Shown here piece after piece: positions 6,040-10,347 of a stretch of DNA of 10,347 bases (position 1 is its first letter; each line of letters begins with the position of its first letter). A program made the position numbers and the translations under genes. Source of the DNA: Eggerthellales bacterium UBA948 (GTDB lineage Bacteria; Actinomycetota; Coriobacteriia; Coriobacteriales; UBA8131); the NCBI GenBank assembly GCA_002293265.1, contig DBCW01000162.1, forward strand, positions 3,653 through 13,999. The letters run 5' to 3'. Under the pieces are notes generated by a model. The model did no database searches, was not told the origin of the DNA, and was given only the letters and a program-made list of their open reading frames with translations.

Positions 6040-7263
6040 TCAGGGTAAAACCAGAATGGACTTTTCTCCACCGGTTATGCATTTTCCGCCAGTAGGGGTA
6101 ACTACATAGGTGTCTTCTACGCCAACAATACCGGCACCAACAATGCCCACTTTGGGCTCAAGGGCAAGTGCCATGTTTTCTTCGAGGGGATCGTTGAATC
6201 CTTTGGCAATCACGGGATATTCATCAACTTGAAGTCCAATGCCGTGACCAAGAAACTTGACCTTGTCACTTGTAGCTCCCATGAAACCGCGTAAAAAATC
6301 TTCATCAAGATCTTTCATAACATCAGCATAAATCTCGCTGGGAATAGCCCCGGGCTTAAGTTTAGCGGCAAGCTCTTTTTGAATTTGCAAACACTGCTCA
6401 TGAAATTGTGTGGCTTTTTGAGCGGGCGGCACAGCAAAACTATAGATCTGCGTGCGATCGGTGTGATATCCCTGATATCCGTAACCAACATCAACAAAAA
6501 CCAGATCGCCTACCTTGAGCAACCTGTTCTTGTCACCCACCAGCGGAACAGCGGCAGACATACCCTTCATGCCACCGGGACCGTCAAAACTGGTTGGGTA
6601 GATGGAGTTTTCGCCAAAGCCCATTTGCCCCACCATGATCTCAGTTTGGAAAGCACCAAAGCGAGACACGCCATGATAACCCAGAGCAATCATCTTCTCA
6701 TACATTTTTGCACACAGCTCCGCCTCATTCATGCCCACATAAAGCAAAGACGGAACAATATCTTCGAGTAATATCTTATGCTGCCTGCCGGATTCTTCCA
6801 TGCATTGTAGCTCGTAGGAACTTTTTACTGCGCGCACTTTTTGTATTGTGTTGTCGATAGAAGCAAGTTGCTCGAGCGAAACATCAAAGTATTTGCCCAT
6901 ACGTTCAAGTGTTGAATAGGTGGTAGCATCTGCCTCAATATAGATCTTGCGAGTGTTTTTTGGCAGCATGTTTACTATGTCTTTGTAGCTTTGCATAGGG
7001 TATATGTGGTCTTTAAAAGGACACTCAAGCATAGCTCTCTCAAGACTGCGACGCACAAAATAGTAGAAATCGCCCGCATTGGTTATAACAAGTACTCCAC
7101 TTTGCATCGTTGAGGTGAAGTAGTATTGATTTACTTTGCTGGAAATAAAAATGTAGTCCCAATTGTCGTCATAAGCTTTTAGTTTTTGGTAAAGCTTGTT
7201 GATTCTTGACTGCAATTCTTGCGTTTGTAGTTGCTCTGCCGGTTGGCTTAGAGTCTGATTCAT
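6040..7263 (-). CDS. M24 family metallopeptidase (Xaa-Pro peptidase-like)
   Basis: The 407-residue protein has a creatinase/prolidase-type N-terminal domain (about 15-145) and a C-terminal pita-bread M24 domain (about 150-400). All five dinuclear-metal ligands of active M24 peptidases are present: D258 (VFVDVG), D269 (HTDRT), H340 (FLGHGIG), E369 (LALEPK) and E383 (GVEDTY). The family removes an N-terminal residue before proline or splits Xaa-Pro dipeptides, so a role in peptide use in the cytoplasm is likely; no signal peptide is seen. The start has a GGAGA site (complement of 7274-7278) 10 bases upstream. It is a single-gene unit, 258 bases after the Xre gene on the same strand. Exact specificity (aminopeptidase P or prolidase) cannot be read from the sequence. 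Confidence 0.9.
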   Translation of the reverse strand: MNQTLSQPAEQLQTQELQSRINKLYQKLKAYDDNWDYIFISSKVNQYYFTSTMQSGVLVITNAGDFYYFVRRSLERAMLECPFKDHIYPMQSYKDIVNMLPKNTRKIYIEADATTYSTLERMGKYFDVSLEQLASIDNTIQKVRAVKSSYELQCMEESGRQHKILLEDIVPSLLYVGMNEAELCAKMYEKMIALGYHGVSRFGAFQTEIMVGQMGFGENSIYPTSFDGPGGMKGMSAAVPLVGDKNRLLKVGDLVFVDVGYGYQGYHTDRTQIYSFAVPPAQKATQFHEQCLQIQKELAAKLKPGAIPSEIYADVMKDLDEDFLRGFMGATSDKVKFLGHGIGLQVDEYPVIAKGFNDPLEENMALALEPKVGIVGAGIVGVEDTYVVTPTGGKCITGGEKSILVLP

Positions 7264-7521
7264 TGAGTGCGGGTCTCCTATTTGCTAATAACTGCCTGGT
7301 AAACATCTTAATAAGGGTACACTTCGACATGGGGTTGTGGCTGCTTTAAGTTTAACTTGCAGAACAATTCTATACAAAACATCTGCAATGTCTAGAAGAG
7401 ACAAGCATGTTTGCATTTCTTTCATATGAGACATTACATCTCCTCTGCTTGAGAATAATGGAACTGTTTGTCTTAGAAAAGCATAACTGTTCACTTTTTT
7501 GGGGCGATCCACCTAGGTACA
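7264..7521 (-). promoter_or_regulatory. M24 gene upstream region with candidate promoter
   Basis: On the minus strand TAGACA (complement of 7389-7394) and TAGAAT (complement of 7367-7372), 16 bases apart, each match the sigma70 consensus at 5 of 6 positions. This would give a leader of about 95 bases. A small palindrome AAGTT-t-AACTT sits at 7348-7358 within that leader. No gene is supported in this gap on either strand. The 3' end of the Xre gene shows no clear terminator, so read-through into the peptidase gene is possible. Confidence 0.35.
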
Positions 7522-7866
7522 CTAACGCTCGCCAACTTCCCTCAGTAGTTCCTCTGCTGGAATTCCGTACAGCTTTGCTAGTGCTATTAGATTGCTTGTG
7601 CTTGGGTCTGAGATTCCACTCTCCCATTTAGAAACGGCTTGCCGGCTTACTCCTAGTGTTTCGGCAACAAACTCCTGCGTCATTTTACAGTGTGTTCGAT
7701 GTTCCCTGATTGCCTCTCCTAAAGTTTTTCTGGTTTCAGCCTTTGCCTGTCTGACTTCGTTTGACTTTAGATACTTCAAAAGAGCGCGGACAATGAGGGT
7801 GATCAGGAATACAAATCCACCGAGTAAGATAACGCCAAGCGCAAGCATAATAATACTAGTATTCAT
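7522..7866 (-). CDS. membrane-anchored Xre-family regulator
   Basis: The 114-residue protein has one N-terminal hydrophobic helix (about 5-30, MLALGVILLGGFVFLITLIV within it), a basic/charged linker (31-48), and a complete Cro/C1-type helix-turn-helix (about 49-108). The recognition region is MTQEFVAETLGVSRQAVSKW (62-81). The typical WESGISDPS turn and the closing LAKLYGIPAEELL are present. Basic residues after the helix (R27, K31, K34) suggest the DNA-binding domain is cytoplasmic. AGGAGG (complement of 7876-7881) is 9 bases before the ATG. The order is unusual, since most membrane-linked Xre regulators carry the DNA-binding domain first. Whether the helix is a tether, a sensor or a protein-interaction segment cannot be read. 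The target genes are unknown. Confidence 0.85.
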   Translation of the reverse strand: MNTSIIMLALGVILLGGFVFLITLIVRALLKYLKSNEVRQAKAETRKTLGEAIREHRTHCKMTQEFVAETLGVSRQAVSKWESGISDPSTSNLIALAKLYGIPAEELLREVGER

Positions 7867-8052
7867 AATTACTTACCTCCTTTTTTGATGGATTAAATCT
7901 ACCCTCAAAAGACAGGTTGCGCTACCAACTATTCCGCAAATATTGGTTGCACTCGAGTTGCTAAAAAAGCTCACGAGCTATCGTCGCTGTGCTCCTAGTC
8001 TTGTAGACCTCGTTCGCTTTGCTCTCTCGGGGTTCAATCCCCCACCTATATG
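7867..8052. other. non-coding stretch with tRNA-like traces
   Basis: No protein gene is supported here. On the plus strand GGGG-TTCAATC-CCCC (8029-8043) has the shape of a tRNA or tmRNA T-arm, but the flanks do not build a full cloverleaf. On the minus strand a small stem-loop AGCT-CGTG-AGCT followed by a T-run (complement of about 7962-7979) could end transcripts coming from the right. The 186 bases are otherwise unexplained. Confidence 0.35.
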
Positions 8053-8092
8053 CACACACCCAAGATAGCTAGCAAGCTATCTTGGGTGTGTG
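8053..8092. terminator. perfect 18-bp hairpin next to the tRNA 3' end
   Basis: CACACACCCAAGATAGCT (8053-8070) and AGCTATCTTGGGTGTGTG (8075-8092) are exact reverse complements, with a 4-base AGCA loop. The right arm reaches into the CCA end of the tRNA-Ala fragment on the minus strand. No T-run follows on either side. It may be the original tRNA transcription terminator, of the stem-only type seen in Actinobacteria, or a hairpin linked to the recombination site. The structure is certain; the function is inferred. Confidence 0.5.
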
Positions 8093-8135
8093 GTGGAGCT
8101 AAGGGGGATCGAACCCCTGGCCTCGGCATTGCGAA
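8091..8135 (-). tRNA. 3' half of tRNA-Ala(CGC), probable att site
   Basis: Reading the minus strand, the segment fits tRNA positions 32-76: anticodon loop TTCGCAA (anticodon CGC, alanine), 3' anticodon stem TGCCG, variable AGGCC, T-stem AGGGG, T-loop TTCGATC, T-stem CCCCT, 3' acceptor strand TAGCTCC, discriminator A and encoded CCA. The 5' half is missing: the bases preceding the loop are GAAAA instead of the CGGCA needed to pair, and no GGAGCTA acceptor strand or D-arm follows to the right. This partial gene cannot make a tRNA. Displaced tRNA 3' ends are the usual trace of integrase-mediated insertion. The intact copy should lie beyond the right end of the window. Confidence 0.75.
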
Positions 8136-8377
8136 TTTTCCCCGGAGACAAATCTGGATTTGGCACTTTACCTGCGAAAACTCAACAAGCCATCTACCAG
8201 CGGTTTTGCAAACACCTTAACAAGCTTCAACAACTTTCAACATCCAAAAACAACCAAAAACTTTTTCGCCATACCCATTTCATACCCATTTTTGATTTTC
8301 TCATTCCTTGATCCTGTATGTTGAAATGTAGAGATCGTGGGTTCGATTTTGCGTAGGACGAAGACTATCGTAACCAA
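8136..8377. other. non-coding element end with phased direct repeats
   Basis: The stretch right of the tRNA half-gene has no supported gene. It holds three repeat pairs in a row: TTCAACA at 8226-8232 and 8236-8242, CCAAAAAC at 8244-8251 and 8254-8261, and a perfect tandem CATACCCATTT at 8270-8280 and 8281-8291. The periods are 10, 10 and 11 bases, about one helical turn. Tyrosine integrases bind arm-type direct repeats beside the attachment core, so these are candidate arm sites; that role is inferred. A reading frame here that begins inside the antisense tRNA is spurious. Confidence 0.45.
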
Positions 8378-8407
8378 TGCCCCGCATAGTCGCAACTCTG
8401 CGGGGCA
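8378..8407 (-). terminator. terminator-like hairpin after abiEii
   Basis: TGCCCCGCA (8378-8386) and TGCGGGGCA (8399-8407) form a perfect 9-bp GC-rich stem with a 12-base loop, 8 bases beyond the abiEii stop in the direction of transcription. Only a weak T-containing tail (TTGGTTA) follows, so it is a probable but not textbook terminator of the abiE operon. Confidence 0.5.
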
Positions 8408-8415
8408 CAGAAAGC

Positions 8416-9297
8416 TTATGTGTCCGATTCGCGACGGGATGCAAAGCTACCTTCGTGCATTTTCATTCTTGCCATCATTTGCTCGACGGCACTTGTAACG
8501 GCATCCCATCCAACACCTTCTGCGTAGTTAAAATCTTGTTGGTACTTACCCCACAGATGCTTCATTGTTTCACTTTCCCCGATCTCTACTAGAATAAGAT
8601 CAACGGTTTCATCACTGATGTCGGTGTTTCTTTTTCTGCTGGTGTTGTCAAAGGCCTCTTCAAGCAGTCGGTAATCAATTGCGTCTCCTTCAGCAATGTC
8701 AAGCGCATAGATGTCGTAGAAGTCACGCATTCGGGTATTAAAAATACCTCTCGAAACTATGGTCTCCAGTTTTTCGGCAAGTACCGTTTCGGTGTTATAG
8801 GCAAGTAGCGGTATCGTTCGATCTTCAAACATAAGTGGCAGGGGGAACAGCACCGCATGAGGTGTGATCACATCATCAGTTGAAAAGTCAATCTTTATCG
8901 GAATAAGCGTTTTACCCATCGATGCATCCATCATGATACGTATACCGGGATAGTCGGACTCCTCCATTATGGTTTTCACGGACTTTATGCGAAAAGCAAT
9001 ACCATCCTCAAGGGTAATCGCTGTTATCTCACCCACTATCTTGAGTGTCTCATCCTCGGAGAGCGGGATACCCTTTAAGGTTGCATCTAAATCCATGGTT
9101 GAGCGATGCTCCAAGCCAATCTTTGCTGCTACGAGGGTGCCTCCCTTGATCACGAAGTTATCCCGGTAAGGAGATGCTGCAAGTCTTATCAGAAATCTCT
9201 CAACACCATAGTGGCGCAAAAGTATTTGAGATTTGGCGCTATCTCCTTTTGCCAGGTTGCGAATACGGGCTTTGAGTTGATCTATGGAACCCGCCAT
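8416..9297 (-). CDS. abiEii: AbiEii/AbiGii family nucleotidyltransferase toxin
   Basis: The 293-residue protein is a full-length member of the AbiEii family, the toxin of type IV abortive-infection systems. It shows the nucleotidyltransferase elements in order: NFVIKGGT (47-54), RSTMDLDA (65-72, with D69 and D71 as the metal-binding pair) and IKIDFSTDD (134-142, third acidic site). The family's AEK...RMRDFYDIYAL block spans about 174-199. AbiEii homologues are nucleotidyltransferases that block growth when not restrained by AbiEi, stopping phage spread. GGAGGTG (complement of 9306-9312) inside the end of abiEi is 8 bases before the ATG. The start shares one base with the abiEi stop, so translation is coupled. 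All expected motifs are intact, so it is probably functional. Confidence 0.9.
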   Translation of the reverse strand: MAGSIDQLKARIRNLAKGDSAKSQILLRHYGVERFLIRLAASPYRDNFVIKGGTLVAAKIGLEHRSTMDLDATLKGIPLSEDETLKIVGEITAITLEDGIAFRIKSVKTIMEESDYPGIRIMMDASMGKTLIPIKIDFSTDDVITPHAVLFPLPLMFEDRTIPLLAYNTETVLAEKLETIVSRGIFNTRMRDFYDIYALDIAEGDAIDYRLLEEAFDNTSRKRNTDISDETVDLILVEIGESETMKHLWGKYQQDFNYAEGVGWDAVTSAVEQMMARMKMHEGSFASRRESDT

Positions 9298-9890
9298 TAG
9301 AGCAACACCTCCAAGTATTGACCGATAATCCTGTCAACGGAAAACGCCTTTGCAATACGCATCAAGAGAGGCAGGTTTTTACCTTTTGAGACAACGTATT
9401 CTTTCAATGCGGTTTGCATGGTCTGAGTTTCGATATTGCTCCGACTTCGGATGATGTCGCAGATTGTCCTTTCTGCATTATAGACGCGAAGCGGGTGTCC
9501 GAATTGGGATTGCGCATGTGCCAGCCCAAGCTCGAACAATTCCTCCCTTACCTTGTAGACCTTGACACCCTCCTTCAAAAGTTGTGTTGTGTATGCGCCT
9601 GATTTCATTGTGACGGAGTATTTAAGCGGTTCGCGATCAGTGAGATCGTGCAAAAAGAGAGCCGATTCGTGTGAGAAGACTGCTTTGGGGTAACGCGTTT
9701 GGATAATATACATCTCATCTTTCCACGCATCAGGTGCCAGATATAAGCCTTGAGCTACACGCTCAAGTCCTTTCTCCTCTACGTATTTTCGCAGATAAGT
9801 TTTTGAAACACCAGCATCGATGGCATCTGCTGTCTTCAGATATCCAAGGTTCTCAACCAGAATGTCATCGAGAGCCTCTGACTTTTTCAT
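9297..9890 (-). CDS. abiEi: AbiEi family antitoxin and transcriptional repressor
   Basis: The 197-residue protein begins with a winged helix-turn-helix (about 15-60; GYLKTADAIDAGVSKTYLRK, then a wing ending VAQGLYLAP). It continues into the AbiEi C-terminal domain (FSHESALFLHDLTDREP, then YNAERTICDIIR and the LKEYVVSKGKNLPLLMRIAKAF region). In the family the N-terminal domain binds the operon promoter and the C-terminal domain is needed for antitoxicity, without a stable toxin complex (type IV). The ATG at 9890 has GAGGTG (complement of 9895-9900) 4 bases upstream; a GTG at 9902 has no site. The gene precedes abiEii in the normal order and shares a base with it. The promoter with its inverted repeats directly upstream supports autoregulation. 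Confidence 0.87.
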   Translation of the reverse strand: MKKSEALDDILVENLGYLKTADAIDAGVSKTYLRKYVEEKGLERVAQGLYLAPDAWKDEMYIIQTRYPKAVFSHESALFLHDLTDREPLKYSVTMKSGAYTTQLLKEGVKVYKVREELFELGLAHAQSQFGHPLRVYNAERTICDIIRSRSNIETQTMQTALKEYVVSKGKNLPLLMRIAKAFSVDRIIGQYLEVLL

Positions 9891-9900
9891 ATGGCACCTC

Positions 9901-9943
9901 ACTTTCGCTCTCTAATCATAAGTGAATAGCGAGTGAAAGTAAA
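9901..9943 (-). promoter_or_regulatory. abiE promoter with flanking inverted repeats
   Basis: On the minus strand TTTACT (complement of 9938-9943) and TATGAT (complement of 9915-9920) are exactly 17 bases apart. ACTTTCGCTC (9901-9910) and GAGTGAAAGT (9931-9940) form an inverted repeat with one mismatch, placed over the start site and the -35. AbiEi proteins are known to bind inverted repeats in their own promoter and repress it, so this fits a negative autoregulation site. The assignment is by position and symmetry. Confidence 0.6.
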
Positions 9944-9969
9944 CATTATGCTTGCGAAAAGGAGTGCCG

Positions 9970-10335
9970 TCACTTGAGGATGATCCATCTGCCTGTTTTA
10001 TCCGAACCACTTCGCTGTATGTATCCCTCTTGCTTCAAACGTTGAATCTGCCTTGCAACCTGAGCACAGCTTAGACCTGTTGCCTGCATTATCTCGCTAT
10101 AGGTTGCCTGAGTGTTGCTCTTAATAACGGAAAATACAGTCTCATTTACAGTCTCATTTACAGGCTCAACCTTGTCTTGACCCACAAAGAGGGCAGCAGC
10201 ATCCGGCGCGATGAACTCAATCGATAGATCCCTGCCCACTTCTTTAAACGCAGGGTTTGGCGCAGCGATAACTCTGAATCGCCCCGAGTTGCATAGCGAG
10301 TTATGCTTTTCGCTTTTTTGAACCCTTTCGGGCAT
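9970..10335 (-). pseudogene. C-terminal winged-helix fragment of a Schlafen/AlbA_2-type regulator
   Basis: The 121-residue frame ends in a clear winged-helix domain (about 70-121): TYSEIMQATGLSCAQVARQ, QRLKQEGYIQ and SDKTGRWIIL. This is the closing domain of COG2865-type proteins that carry an N-terminal AlbA_2 (Schlafen-like) ATP-binding domain. A VNETVNETV stretch (about 58-66), encoded by a 12-base tandem repeat near 10138-10163, is also typical just before that domain. NPAFKEVGRDLSIEF (about 27-41) may be the end of the preceding domain. The AlbA_2 part is absent: an in-frame TAG lies just before the ATG. No strong ribosome site is seen. It is probably a decayed remnant; a small stand-alone DNA-binding gene cannot be ruled out. 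Confidence 0.55.
10138..10163. repeat. 12-base tandem repeat in the regulator fragment
   Basis: The 12-base unit ACAGTCTCATTT occurs twice in a row and begins a third time (ACAGGCTC), encoding the V-N-E-T repeats on the minus strand. Short V-N-E-T or V-T-E-N repeats are often seen in the linker of COG2865-type proteins, and slippage could change the copy number. Confidence 0.7.
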
Positions 10336-10347
10336 CTATGTCACTAC

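Noticed and set aside
7915..7942. D-arm-like sequence AGTTGGTAGCGC on the minus strand
   Set aside because: It matches a tRNA D-loop by eye, but the D-stem and acceptor stem cannot be formed, so chance resemblance or very old decay is as likely.
8090..8311. A 73-residue reading frame starting with an R-G-I-E-P-L motif
   Set aside because: It begins by translating the antisense of a tRNA 3' end, a well-known false gene call. The rest is repeat-rich non-coding sequence with no ribosome site.
8333..8355. T-arm-like GTGGGTTCGATT on the plus strand near 8340
   Set aside because: The second half of the stem does not pair and no acceptor or anticodon arm is present.
1..10347. CRISPR array, insertion sequence, integrase or replication origin
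   Set aside because: No regularly spaced repeats with unique spacers, no transposase or recombinase motifs, and no origin-like repeats were seen on either strand.

Overview
The window looks like accessory-rich chromosome of a mid-GC anaerobic bacterium. Base composition looks like mid-40s percent GC by eye, not counted. Supporting signs are a 2[4Fe-4S] ferredoxin fused to a nitroreductase, an iron-sulfur-flavoprotein-like reductase, strong Shine-Dalgarno sites and sigma70-type promoters. A tRNA-Ala with anticodon CGC and encoded CCA, plus toxin-antitoxin families common in gut or oral Actinobacteria, lean towards a Coriobacteriia-like host. A clostridial host cannot be excluded, and the taxonomic call is low confidence.

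Layout, left to right. (1) 116-611: a BrnT/BrnA type II toxin-antitoxin pair. (2) 787-1638: a promoter with an overlapping 20-bp palindrome, then a ferredoxin-nitroreductase. (3) 1768-2380: a promoter and a two-gene unit made of a small basic protein and a ribbon-helix-helix protein. This is a candidate second toxin-antitoxin module with the same toxin-first order as brnTA. (4) 2573-3281, minus: a flavodoxin-fold, Cys-motif NAD(P)H-dependent reductase with its own promoter. (5) 3398-5905: a TetR regulator, an ABC ATPase and a six-helix ABC-2 permease in one translationally coupled operon, with a perfect TetR-type operator in the leader. (6) 6040-7263, minus: an M24 metallopeptidase with all five metal ligands. 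(7) 7522-7866, minus: a small Xre regulator tethered by an N-terminal membrane helix. (8) 7867-8415: a 549-base stretch without a credible protein gene. It holds a perfect 18-bp hairpin, the 3' half of a tRNA-Ala gene (anticodon loop to CCA, minus strand), helically phased direct repeats and a terminator-like hairpin. (9) 8416-9943, minus: an abiEi/abiEii type IV toxin-antitoxin operon with a good promoter framed by inverted repeats. (10) 9970-10335, minus: a winged-helix fragment that looks like the C-terminal end of a larger Schlafen/AlbA_2-type regulator.

The main structural reading is that the tRNA half-gene is the displaced end of an integrated element. Its 3' flank lies to the left and foreign sequence replaces its 5' half to the right. 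The abiE operon and the regulator fragment would then be element cargo, while the M24 peptidase and Xre gene lie outside that end. No integrase, transposase or CRISPR array is visible. The left half also carries two toxin-antitoxin-like pairs, so this is probably a variable region on both sides of the boundary.
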